33,008 bases of DNA from NCBI GenBank assembly GCA_949096025.1, contig CARXKP010000008.1, positions 1 through 33,008 of the forward strand, in the 5' to 3' direction. Each line of letters starts with the position of its first letter. The first letter of the stretch is position 1. Under the pieces are notes generated by a model. That model saw nothing but the letters and a program-made list of their open reading frames with translations. It did no database searches and was not told the origin of the DNA. The position numbers were made by a program, and so were the translations under genes. Source of the DNA: an uncultured Eubacteriales bacterium (GTDB taxonomy: Bacteria > Bacillota > Clostridia > Christensenellales > UBA1242). Of the stretch, positions 13,844 to 22,017 are shown in pieces.

Positions 13844-15280
13844 GTGAAAAAAAATCTTAAACTATCTACAAAACTTTTTTATGGAATAGGGGGACTTGGA
13901 TATAGTTCTATGTCGCAAACCCTTAATAGTTTTATTATGTTTTTTTCGACTGCAGTAATGGGTATATCAGGAAGTTTAGTAGGAATTGCTATTGCAATAT
14001 CTTCTTTGTGGGATGGGGTAAGCGACCCTCTAATAGGACATTTGTCAGATAACACCAAAAATAAATTTTTTGGGAAACGCCTAGGGTTTATGTTCTTTGG
14101 TATATTTATAATAGCTTTTTTAAATATTTGTATATGGTCAATGCCGTCATCAATGCCAGAAATGGCAAAATTCTTTTGGCTTTTATTTGGAATGCTTGCA
14201 ATAGAAAGTGCTAATACCTGCTTTGGAACACCATACGCAGCACTTGCTATTGATATAGCGCCTGATTATAACGAACAGTCAAAAGTGCAGGGATTTAAGA
14301 CGGTTTTTAATATTATAGGAATGATACTTCCAAGTATTTTAATGTACTTTTTTATGTCATCAATTTCTATTAGCATACAGACAGGGTATACTCAACAAGG
14401 GTATGTAAATATTGCTTATATTAACTCTGCACTTCTCATTATATTTGGACTAATAACAATCTTTTCAACGCTTAGATATGTAAGAAAAAATAATATATAT
14501 AATTACAACGAACCTAAGCAAAAGTTTGAATTTAGCAAATTGATGACTGGTTATATAAATGTCCTAAAACAAAAGGATTTCCGATCTGTAATTCTTGGCT
14601 ATTCCTTTGCGACAATAGCCTCCGCTTTTTTAACTTCAGTGGGTATGCATTTATTCACTTATTGCTATCATTTTTCAAGTTCTCAAATTTCCTTTGTTCT
14701 TATTGCCTTGTTTGGGGGAGCGATTGCATCTCAACCAATGTGGGTATATCTTTCAAAGAGAATGGAAAAGAAGAGGGCATTAATTATATCATTGTCGTTA
14801 ATTATTTTTGGGATATTTATGACGGTTGTAACATTCCTGTTTCGTGAATATGTTCCAAATCAAATAATGTTTTATATAGCAATAATTTGCTTAGTGTTCT
14901 GTGGTGTAGGGGCAGGAGCGATGTACTCACTTCCATTTTCAATGTATGCAGATGTTGTTGCTCTTGAACAGGTAAAGACAGGTGTAAATAATGCTGGGGC
15001 TTATACTGGATTTTTTACATTTACCTATAACCTTGCAAACTCTATTGCGCTCTTGATTATAGGCTTTTTACTTGATATAATCAAGTTTGATTCATCACAA
15101 CCAGTTCAAGCAATGTCTGTCCAAAGTGGACTTGGTGGAATAGTTTTCTTTGGCTGTAGTATTTTTTTTGTTCTAGCAATAATGTGTTTTTCAAAGTTTT
15201 CAATTAGACGTTCAGATGTATTAAAAGTGCAAATGAAAGAAATGAAAAAAGAAAAAAATGCGGTTAAAAATCATAACTAA
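13844..15280 (+). CDS. GPH-family (MFS_2) sugar:cation symporter
   Basis: This 478-residue transporter of about 12 helices starts with the family's typical KLFYGIGGLGYS segment. The first cytoplasmic region carries SSLWDGVSDPLIGHLSDNT, whose D57 and D61 correspond to the cation-site Asp pair of MelB-type symporters, followed by GKR. These proteins import glycosides or oligosaccharides with Na+ or H+. The frame is closed by a stop directly before the GTG at 13844, so this GTG is the earliest start, yet no good ribosome binding site precedes it. The stop overlaps an ATG of the next frame (TAATG). Confidence 0.88.
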   Translation: MKKNLKLSTKLFYGIGGLGYSSMSQTLNSFIMFFSTAVMGISGSLVGIAIAISSLWDGVSDPLIGHLSDNTKNKFFGKRLGFMFFGIFIIAFLNICIWSMPSSMPEMAKFFWLLFGMLAIESANTCFGTPYAALAIDIAPDYNEQSKVQGFKTVFNIIGMILPSILMYFFMSSISISIQTGYTQQGYVNIAYINSALLIIFGLITIFSTLRYVRKNNIYNYNEPKQKFEFSKLMTGYINVLKQKDFRSVILGYSFATIASAFLTSVGMHLFTYCYHFSSSQISFVLIALFGGAIASQPMWVYLSKRMEKKRALIISLSLIIFGIFMTVVTFLFREYVPNQIMFYIAIICLVFCGVGAGAMYSLPFSMYADVVALEQVKTGVNNAGAYTGFFTFTYNLANSIALLIIGFLLDIIKFDSSQPVQAMSVQSGLGGIVFFGCSIFFVLAIMCFSKFSIRRSDVLKVQMKEMKKEKNAVKNHN

Positions 15281-15306
15281 TGCAGAAGATAATTTTAGAG
15301 GTAAAA

Positions 15307-15810
15307 ATGAAATCTTTAAAATATTGTCTATTGCTAACGCTTTGCATTATAAGTTTGATGCTTTGTGGTTGTAAGGATAAAAGCCTTCCACAACCTATGA
15401 TTGAACGAGATATATATAACACTGGAGGAAGCCTAACATTTGTATATGATAGAGATTCTCATACTGCAACTTTTGGAGGTGATGGTGAGGTTATCCAGTA
15501 TTATAAACAAGATATTACAAAAGGCTGGAACAAAGAAGGGAATAGAATAGGTTTGCAAATTTTGCTTCCCAATGTGAAAGAGTATAGGTCAGGGCAGGCA
15601 AAGTTAGATGGGAAAAAATTGCTTCCAAATGAGTATGTTGTTTCTAATGACGGAAAGAGCCAAGTAGCACAATTTTACTTGCTTGTAGAAGAGGGAAGAG
15701 ATGTCTATAATCTAGAAGTGACTTGGGAGGATGGAAAAGATCTGCAATACTATACAATAAGAATCAAAGATGGTACGATATTTATGAAAGAAGAAGATTT
15801 AACTAAATAA
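15307..15810 (+). CDS. small lipoprotein of unknown function
   Basis: This 167-residue protein starts at the ATG 15307, chosen for the AGAGG site just upstream; a longer form could start at 15280, overlapping the transporter stop. It has a lipoprotein signal: K-rich start, hydrophobic core LLLTLCIISLML, and lipobox LCGC with lipidation at C22. The rest is strand-rich with repeated Gly/Asp turns (GGDGEV, NDGKS, WEDGKDL), suggesting a beta-sandwich on the outer face of the membrane. It follows the transporter within 30 bases and probably shares its transcript. Confidence 0.75.
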   Translation: MKSLKYCLLLTLCIISLMLCGCKDKSLPQPMIERDIYNTGGSLTFVYDRDSHTATFGGDGEVIQYYKQDITKGWNKEGNRIGLQILLPNVKEYRSGQAKLDGKKLLPNEYVVSNDGKSQVAQFYLLVEEGRDVYNLEVTWEDGKDLQYYTIRIKDGTIFMKEEDLTK

Positions 15811-15854
15811 AGTATTATGTATGAAAAACAAAATACTATATATTGTGTTAAAAT

Positions 15855-15892
15855 AAAAACATTGAAATTCTAAATTGAAAATCAATGTTTTT
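15855..15892. terminator. bidirectional terminator between lipoprotein and SDR genes
   Basis: An 11-bp stem, AAAAACATTGA (15855-15865) with TCAATGTTTTT (15882-15892), has a 16-base loop, A-rich and T-rich flanks, and lies between convergent genes. Confidence 0.7.
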
Positions 15893-15898
15893 TATTTG

Positions 15899-16639
15899 TT
15901 ATCTGCTGACAAGTTTTCCACCGTCTATAATGAGGTCAGCTCCGCTAATCCATTTTGCTTTTTCACTTGATAAGAAAATGATTGAATTTGCAATATCAAG
16001 AGCATTGCCAATTCCAAAAGGGTAATTCACACTTTGTTTTTCAAGCATTGAAGAGTATTCTTCTTCATTCATAACTTTATTATGAATATGAAATCCAGAA
16101 TTTACCATTCCAGGTGAAATAGTATTAACACGAATATTATATTTTGCTAAATCTTTTGCAAGAGTTTGCGAAATCATATTAACGCCTGCTTTTGCACAGG
16201 AATATGCTATTGAACTTCCACCAGCAGTTGCTGAAATAGATGAGATATTCACTATGTTTGGATTATCTCCTTTTTTAAGCAAATTCAAAAAAACTTTTGA
16301 GACATAGAAATAACTTGAAAAATTATTTTTAATGACCTTGTCCCAATTTTCTACTGATAAGGTTTCAATATCTCCTGGAACGATTGTGCCAGCATTGTTG
16401 ATGAGGACATCTATTTTCCCATATTCTTTTTCAATTTCTTTTTCAGTATTTATAAGTGCAGAGTAGTCTGAAATGTCACATTTAAGAAACTCAACATTAG
16501 GTAATTCTTTTTTTGCTTTTTCTATATTTTCTAAATTGATAGATAAACTTATAACTTTAGTATCTTCTTCTTTGGAAAACAATTTTGCAGTTTCAAAACC
16601 TATTCCAGAAGTTGCGCCAGTAATTAAAATAACTCTCAT
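15899..16639 (-). CDS. short-chain dehydrogenase/reductase
   Basis: This 246-residue classical SDR has a TGATSGIG cofactor loop (7-14), an NNAG motif, a catalytic Ser in NISSISA, a Tyr and Lys in AYSCAKAG, and a C-terminal ISGADLIIDGG ending. It is probably an NAD(P)-dependent oxidoreductase of the FabG/glucose dehydrogenase type; the substrate cannot be told. The acidic residue expected after strand 2 of NAD-specific enzymes is not obvious (LSINLEN), so NADP use is possible. I start at the ATG 16637-16639, six bases after TGGAGG, rather than at the upstream TTG. Confidence 0.9.
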   Translation of the reverse strand: MRVILITGATSGIGFETAKLFSKEEDTKVISLSINLENIEKAKKELPNVEFLKCDISDYSALINTEKEIEKEYGKIDVLINNAGTIVPGDIETLSVENWDKVIKNNFSSYFYVSKVFLNLLKKGDNPNIVNISSISATAGGSSIAYSCAKAGVNMISQTLAKDLAKYNIRVNTISPGMVNSGFHIHNKVMNEEEYSSMLEKQSVNYPFGIGNALDIANSIIFLSSEKAKWISGADLIIDGGKLVSR

Positions 16640-16673
16640 TTTTTCCTCCAAGATACAAATTTATAAAATAAAA

Positions 16674-16693
16674 AAAAGACCATTCGGTCTTTT
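16674..16693 (-). terminator. terminator after tRNA-Glu
   Basis: AAAAGACC (16674-16681) pairs with GGTCTTTT (16686-16693) around ATTC. The minus-strand T run lies directly after the tRNA 3' end. Confidence 0.8.
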
Positions 16694-16699
16694 AATATC

Positions 16700-16774
16700 T
16701 GGTAGCCTCAAGGGGAATCGAACCCCTGATTCCGCCGTGAAAGGGCGATGTCTTAACCGCTTGACCATGAGGCC
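16700..16774 (-). tRNA. tRNA-Glu (UUC anticodon)
   Basis: The minus strand folds as a 75-base tRNA with a 7-bp acceptor stem (GGCCTCA with TGAGGCT, first pair G-U), D-loop GGTCAAGCGGTTAAGAC, anticodon loop CTTTCAC with anticodon TTC, T-loop GGTTCGATTCC, and encoded CCA. It stands alone, upstream of the SDR gene on the same strand. Confidence 0.95.
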
Positions 16775-16871
16775 AGATATATCAAAAGGGAGATTTTTGA
16801 TACTTTCTAAGTATAATAAAGTGCAATATAAATGTCAAGGGTTTTTTAATAAATTTTTTAATTTTTTGACA

Positions 16872-17612
16872 TTATTTTTTGCTATTATTGTTTTTTGTTA
16901 AACTTCTTCTTGCTATAGCACAACCATAAATATTATTTGCTTTATTCATAAGTGATGCACAAGCTTCAATAGTTGCACTTGTTGTAATTATATCATCAAC
17001 AATTAGTATATTTTTATTTTTGATAAGGGCACTATCGGCAAGCCAAATTGTGTTTTCAAGATTTGATTGTCTTTCTTCATAATTTAGATATTTTTGGTTT
17101 TTAGTAGCGGTAGTTTTGACAAGAATATCTGCTACTGGTTTATTAAGCAATTTACCAATTTCATCAGCAAGTACTTTAGCTGGATTATAACCTCTCTTTC
17201 TAATTGTATTTTTGTGAGAAGGAACTGGAACAATAATATCAAAGTCAATTTCGTTTACTTCAAGTCTTTGAGTGATAAAAGTTGCAAAAGGGTGGGCGAG
17301 ATATTTTGCACCGTCACTTTTAAAACGAAGGATAGATTTTCTTACCACGCCTTGATAAAGAAATGGGCAATATAAATTGGAAAAATGTCTTTTACCTTTC
17401 TTACAGTGGTCGCAAATAATGTTGTCTTCTTTTATAGGGCTATCACATTTTATGCACCGATTGCCTTCATTAAAGATATCTAATTTTAAACAATCATTAC
17501 AAATATAACCAGAAGGTGTATCGCGATTACAAAATATGCACTTTATATCTTTAGGGAAAAGAGCATCTGTTACAAAATCTTTGATTTTTATAAATATATT
17601 TTTAAAATTCAT
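16872..17612 (-). CDS. comFC: ComFC-type phosphoribosyltransferase-like protein
   Basis: This 246-residue protein has an N-terminal zinc-ribbon region with four CxxC pairs (C25/C28, C38/C41, C53/C56, C67/C70). The phosphoribosyltransferase fold ends in the PRPP loop ILIVDDIITTSATIEA. ComFC/GntX proteins support natural transformation in Gram-positive bacteria, helping single-stranded DNA handling; the exact chemistry is not settled. It follows recD2 by 36 bases on the same strand, a DNA-processing pair. Its ribosome binding site is weak (ACAAAAG). Confidence 0.9.
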   Translation of the reverse strand: MNFKNIFIKIKDFVTDALFPKDIKCIFCNRDTPSGYICNDCLKLDIFNEGNRCIKCDSPIKEDNIICDHCKKGKRHFSNLYCPFLYQGVVRKSILRFKSDGAKYLAHPFATFITQRLEVNEIDFDIIVPVPSHKNTIRKRGYNPAKVLADEIGKLLNKPVADILVKTTATKNQKYLNYEERQSNLENTIWLADSALIKNKNILIVDDIITTSATIEACASLMNKANNIYGCAIARRSLTKNNNSKK

Positions 17613-17648
17613 CTTTTGTATATAGGCATTTATTATTATTACATAACA

Positions 17649-19886
17649 TTATTCAAACAATTCTTTTATCTTTTTATCGCTTGCAATAAGCATATCTTTA
17701 AGTAGTGTAAACCTTTGAACGGTATAATTATTTGAAACCATTCTTTTAAGATTTTTTTGTTCTCCAACAATAACAACCATTTTTTTAGCACGAGTTACGG
17801 CAGTGTAGATAAGGTTTCTAGTAAGTATCATACTTGGTCCGGAAATAGCAGGAATAATAACAATATCAAATTCAGAACCCTGGCTTTTATGGATCGTGAT
17901 AGCATAAGCAAGAGAAAGTTGATTTATTTCTGTTCTTGGATATAGACAACGCCTTCCGTCTTCAAAAGTAACAACCATTTCGCCAGTTTGATAATCAATA
18001 AGTTCAATGTAACCAATGTCGCCATTAAAAACACCTTCGCCTTCTTCTTCGATAAATCCATTCATCTTTTTCCAAATAAGATTATAGTTATTTGCAGTTT
18101 GCATAACTTTATCGCCAACTCTAAAGATTGTTTCGCCAACTACCATTTCCATTTTTTGTAGAGCAGGTGGATTTAAAGATGCTTGCAAACTTCTATTTAG
18201 ATTATCAATTCCACATAAACCTGCTTTAAGAGGAGCCAGTACTTGTATTTGATTTGGTTCAAGCCCTGTAAACTTAGGAAGCCTTCTTACGACCATATCT
18301 ACAATAGAGTTTTTCATAGCACCATTATCAGTTTTTTCCTCAAAGAAAAAGTCTTTTGAGGAATTATCAATATATGGCATTTTGCCTGAATTTATAAGGT
18401 GAGCATTAGTAATGATAAGACTATCATCACTTTGTCTAAAGATTTTTGTCAGCATAGAAACATTAATAATTTCGCTTTTAATAATGTCATCAAGCACATT
18501 GCCGGCACCCACGCTTGGTAATTGATCTTTATCTCCAACTAAGATGAGTTTACAATCTCTTGGCAGGGCTTTGCAAAGGTGGTTCATTATTGCAACATCA
18601 ACCATAGAGACTTCATCAACGATAACTGCATTAATTTTAAAAGGATTGTTTTCATTGTATACAAATCTGTTTATAGCATTTAGTTCGCCAGAAGCGACCT
18701 CTAATGCACGATGAATTGTTTTAGCCTCTTCGCCAGTACTGTCAGATAATCTTTTTGATGCTCGTCCAGTAGGAGCTAGTAGCATATAAGTTTGATTTTC
18801 TTGTTTTAATATTTCAATTATGCATTTTATAATTGTCGTTTTTCCAGTACCTGGGCCACCAGTTATAACCGAAACGCCACTATTTACAGAGTTTATAATT
18901 GCATTTTTTTGTTCTTCGTGAAATGAAATATTATATTTTTCTTCAAAATGTTGTATTTCATCTGTCAAATCTCTTTTTTGATTGTTGACAGAATTATTGA
19001 GAAGTGCAAGTTTTTGAGCAACTGCATTTTCATAGAAATAATATTTTGAGGATGCTACTATTTCATATTCTTTGTGCCACATAACTATTACGCTTTTGTC
19101 TAGTGTAAGATTTTCAAGGGCTGTATTAAAAAGTTCAGCATTGGTTGTGCTGTCTATTTCAAGAAGTTGAGAGGCCTGAGCAAATAGCATTGCTTTTGGT
19201 AGGTAAGTGTTCCCAGTTTTTTCAACACCATTATTTAGTGTATGAACAAGCCCAGCTCTAACTCTATATTCGCTATTTTGTGGTATTCCAATAGACTTTG
19301 CTATTTTGTCAGCAGTGCTAAAGCCTATACCATTTACATCTTCTACAAGTCGGTAAGGATTGTTTTTAACAATATCAATCGTCTTACTTCCATATATCTC
19401 ATATATCTTCAGTGACATATTGGTTGTAATGTTATATTTTTGCAAAAACATAACTGCATTTTGAAGTTTTTTAAGTTCCTTAAATTTTTCTCCTATTTCA
19501 AGTGCTTTTTTAGGGGATATGTTTCTAACTTCAGATAGAGCTGAAGGATTAAATTCTATAACATCAAAGGTTTGTTCCTTAAAGTGATTTACAATATTTT
19601 TTGCAGTTATTGGGCCAACTCCCTTAATTAGGCCTGAAGAAAGATAACGCTCTATTCCTGCGAGCGATGTTGGTAAAACTACCTCATAAGAGTTGAAAGC
19701 GAATTGATAACCATATTTAGCATTGTTTACATATTCGCCTTCAAGCATTAAATTTTCGCCCACACTTGCGTTTACAAGTTTACCCACACAAGCGACAGGG
19801 GTGTCGTGAAAGTCTAGTATGAAAACAGTGTATCCATTTTGTTCGTTTCTGTATATTATTTCTTCTATTGGTCCGTCTATCTGCAT
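17649..19886 (-). CDS. recD2: RecD2-type ATP-dependent DNA helicase
   Basis: This 745-residue superfamily 1B helicase has, in order, an OB-like N-terminal region (1-70), helix-hairpin-helix segments (LIKGVGPITAKNI, VNGIGFSTADKI), Walker A GGPGTGKT at 343-350, Walker B VDEVSMVD near 418, a GDKDQLPSVGAG motif, an SH3-like strand segment, and the C-terminal motif LAYAITIHKSQGSEFD followed by YTAVTRAK. RecD2 unwinds DNA 5' to 3' and takes part in repair and replication-fork stability without RecBC. The length is usual. No ribosome binding site is seen before the ATG, and a -10-like TAAAAT ends about six bases before it. Confidence 0.95.
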   Translation of the reverse strand: MQIDGPIEEIIYRNEQNGYTVFILDFHDTPVACVGKLVNASVGENLMLEGEYVNNAKYGYQFAFNSYEVVLPTSLAGIERYLSSGLIKGVGPITAKNIVNHFKEQTFDVIEFNPSALSEVRNISPKKALEIGEKFKELKKLQNAVMFLQKYNITTNMSLKIYEIYGSKTIDIVKNNPYRLVEDVNGIGFSTADKIAKSIGIPQNSEYRVRAGLVHTLNNGVEKTGNTYLPKAMLFAQASQLLEIDSTTNAELFNTALENLTLDKSVIVMWHKEYEIVASSKYYFYENAVAQKLALLNNSVNNQKRDLTDEIQHFEEKYNISFHEEQKNAIINSVNSGVSVITGGPGTGKTTIIKCIIEILKQENQTYMLLAPTGRASKRLSDSTGEEAKTIHRALEVASGELNAINRFVYNENNPFKINAVIVDEVSMVDVAIMNHLCKALPRDCKLILVGDKDQLPSVGAGNVLDDIIKSEIINVSMLTKIFRQSDDSLIITNAHLINSGKMPYIDNSSKDFFFEEKTDNGAMKNSIVDMVVRRLPKFTGLEPNQIQVLAPLKAGLCGIDNLNRSLQASLNPPALQKMEMVVGETIFRVGDKVMQTANNYNLIWKKMNGFIEEEGEGVFNGDIGYIELIDYQTGEMVVTFEDGRRCLYPRTEINQLSLAYAITIHKSQGSEFDIVIIPAISGPSMILTRNLIYTAVTRAKKMVVIVGEQKNLKRMVSNNYTVQRFTLLKDMLIASDKKIKELFE

Positions 19887-19980
19887 ATTTATATTTTAAT
19901 ATCAATTAACCTTAAAAATCAACTAAAAAACACTTGCAATTAAGATTTTTTTTATATATACTATAAATACATTGGTTGCT

Positions 19981-20007
19981 ATTGACAAACAAGTTAATAG
20001 TGTCAAT
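19981..20007. promoter_or_regulatory. inverted repeat between recD2 and the MarR-type gene
   Basis: ATTGACA (19981-19987) and TGTCAAT (20001-20007) have a 13-base spacer, so the half-sites are 20 bases apart, on one face of the helix. Each half contains a TTGACA box on one strand, so a bound MarR dimer could block divergent promoters. Matching -10 boxes are weak. Confidence 0.4.
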
Positions 20008-20076
20008 AAAAATGGCTAAGGATAATAAAATCTTGGCAAAAATTTAACAAAGGCATAAAGAGATTCATACATAAAA

Positions 20077-20478
20077 ATGGACAAGAGAGAATTTATGAAA
20101 CGAGCGAGTAATTTGATTGAGGTAGAAAGTCTACTTGAGAATCTAATGAAGAAAAATTGCAAGAGTGGTATTTTAAGAATGAAAATACTATTTTTTAGCC
20201 GTTTATATGAAAACCTTTCTATAAGTATGATTATAGAAAAACTCGGCATACAAAAGACTAACTTTGCACTGATGACCGCTTCTCTTGAAAAAGAGGGCTG
20301 TTTGGTTGTGAAAAAATCAAACTTAGATAGACGATGTAGGGTTATTGAACTTACAGAGAAGGGGAATGCCGAACTTGATGCCTATTTAAAAGATATAGAC
20401 AAACAACTTAGTGCCACTTCTCCAGAAATTGATTATGCAGTGGAAACACTTGATAAATTTTTAAATAAGATTATATAA
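20077..20478 (+). CDS. MarR-family winged-helix regulator
   Basis: This 133-residue protein has a MarR-type core: recognition helix region (IEKLGIQKTNFALMTASLEKEG), then the wing with the hallmark DRRCRVIELTEKGNAEL. MarR proteins are dimers that repress nearby genes and respond to small ligands or oxidation. A Cys lies in the wing (DRRCRV). The start is not strongly supported by a ribosome binding site (AAAGAG at a distance). cysS follows 42 bases downstream and may be co-transcribed. The palindrome at 19981-20007 is a candidate site of action. Confidence 0.85.
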   Translation: MDKREFMKRASNLIEVESLLENLMKKNCKSGILRMKILFFSRLYENLSISMIIEKLGIQKTNFALMTASLEKEGCLVVKKSNLDRRCRVIELTEKGNAELDAYLKDIDKQLSATSPEIDYAVETLDKFLNKII

Positions 20479-20520
20479 GAGCAAAAGTCTTAGGATTTTT
20501 GGCTTAAACTAGAGGGGAAT

Positions 20521-21921
20521 ATGGTAAAAATATATAATACCTTGACAAGACGCAAGGAAGAGTTTGTGCCACTTAACGCAAATAATGTAAAAATGTATGC
20601 GTGTGGAATTACTGTTTCAGGAAATGCTCATATCGGTCATTTATATCAAGCAATGATATATGATATTATTAGAAAAGTTTTGGTTAAAGTGGGCTTCAAG
20701 GTTACTTATGCTAGAAACTATACCGATATTGATGATAAAATTATTGCTAAAGCGAATGAACTAAAAGTTGATTCTGCTCTTTACGCAAAAGAGATGATTG
20801 AAAAAATCAATGAAGAAATGAAATATTTTCAGGTTGATGAGCCAGACCTTTGGCTTAAAGCAACAGAGAACATAGATAATATTATAGATTTTGTATCAAA
20901 ACTAATAGATAAAGGTTATGCTTATACAACACCTAAGGGTGATGTATATTTTGCTGTTGAAAAATTCCACAGTTATGGTACACTTTCAAATAGAAATCTC
21001 GAAGATGCTAAAAATGGTTATAGAATAGATAACGACGAAGAAAAACTAAATCCACTTGATTTTGCTCTTTGGAAAAGTGCAAAAGTGGGTGAACCTTATT
21101 GGGTATCTCCCTGGGGAAATGGTAGACCAGGCTGGCACATTGAGTGTTCAACAATGAATAAGCAGGCATTTGGTGACCAAATTGATATTCACGGTGGCGG
21201 TAGAGATTTAATTTTTCCACATCACGAAAATGAAATTGCACAGTCTGAAGCTTTGACCGGAAAACAATTTGCTAAATATTGGATACACAATGGGCTTATT
21301 AAAGTAGATGGACAAAAAATGAGTAAAAGCCTTGGGAATTCGATTATACTTGAAGATTTGAGAAAAAATTATCACCCAGAAGTTGTGAAATTTGCTCTTC
21401 TTCAAAATAGTTATAGAAGTGATATAAATATCACTGATGCTTTATTTAAACAGGCAGAAAAACATATACAAAATTTCTATCAAGTACTAAATCAAATAGA
21501 AGAAAAATTCGATTTAAATAGTAATGAAATAGAAAAAGAGTATGAAAAAAATGTTGATGAAGCAATGAATGATGATTTTAATAGTCCAAAAGCACTTTCT
21601 TATCTATTTGAAATCTTTAAGAAAATGCAGAAAAAGCTTGATAATAATGATGCAAGTGTGGTAAGAGATTATAATGGTGTTAAACTTGCCTATAAAGTAC
21701 TTGGACTATTTAAAAATGATACAAAAAATGTACTTGATTTTATCTCACAAAAACAAGATAATGATCTGCCAGAAGTCGTTTTACAAATGGCTGAAAAACG
21801 CTGGCAGGCTAAGCAAAATAGAGATTTTGCTCAAGCCGATAATTTAAGGGGCGAACTTCTTAAAATGGGCTTTGTAATTCTTGATAAAAAAGATGGTTAT
21901 GAGGTGAAAAAACAAGATTAA
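20521..21921 (+). CDS. cysS: cysteinyl-tRNA synthetase
   Basis: This 466-residue class I synthetase has HIGH at 37-40, preceded by the zinc ligand C28. Further zinc ligands lie in GWHIECS and in FPHHENE, and the KMSKS loop is in GQKMSKSLGN. It charges tRNA-Cys in the cytoplasm. Length and motif order are standard. AGAGGGG precedes the ATG. The motif region reads ITVSGNAHIGH instead of the more common PTVYxxxHIGN-type stretch, a mild divergence. No T-box leader is visible upstream. Confidence 0.96.
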   Translation: MVKIYNTLTRRKEEFVPLNANNVKMYACGITVSGNAHIGHLYQAMIYDIIRKVLVKVGFKVTYARNYTDIDDKIIAKANELKVDSALYAKEMIEKINEEMKYFQVDEPDLWLKATENIDNIIDFVSKLIDKGYAYTTPKGDVYFAVEKFHSYGTLSNRNLEDAKNGYRIDNDEEKLNPLDFALWKSAKVGEPYWVSPWGNGRPGWHIECSTMNKQAFGDQIDIHGGGRDLIFPHHENEIAQSEALTGKQFAKYWIHNGLIKVDGQKMSKSLGNSIILEDLRKNYHPEVVKFALLQNSYRSDINITDALFKQAEKHIQNFYQVLNQIEEKFDLNSNEIEKEYEKNVDEAMNDDFNSPKALSYLFEIFKKMQKKLDNNDASVVRDYNGVKLAYKVLGLFKNDTKNVLDFISQKQDNDLPEVVLQMAEKRWQAKQNRDFAQADNLRGELLKMGFVILDKKDGYEVKKQD

Positions 21922-21925
21922 AATT

Positions 21926-21947
21926 GTGCATAAGATGCACTTTTTTT
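21926..21947 (+). terminator. terminator after cysS
   Basis: GTGCAT (21926-21931) pairs with ATGCAC (21935-21940) around AAG, followed by seven T. Confidence 0.85.
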
Positions 21948-21959
21948 ATTATTTTAATA

Positions 21960-21988
21960 TTGACTATAATATTCTTTTAGTGTATACT
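21960..21988 (+). promoter_or_regulatory. promoter for the ankyrin-repeat gene
   Basis: TTGACT (21960-21965) and TATACT (21983-21988) are 17 bases apart, with TGGAGG and the ATG downstream. Confidence 0.75.
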
Positions 21989-22017
21989 AATAATATATTG
22001 TGATTTGGAGGAAATTT

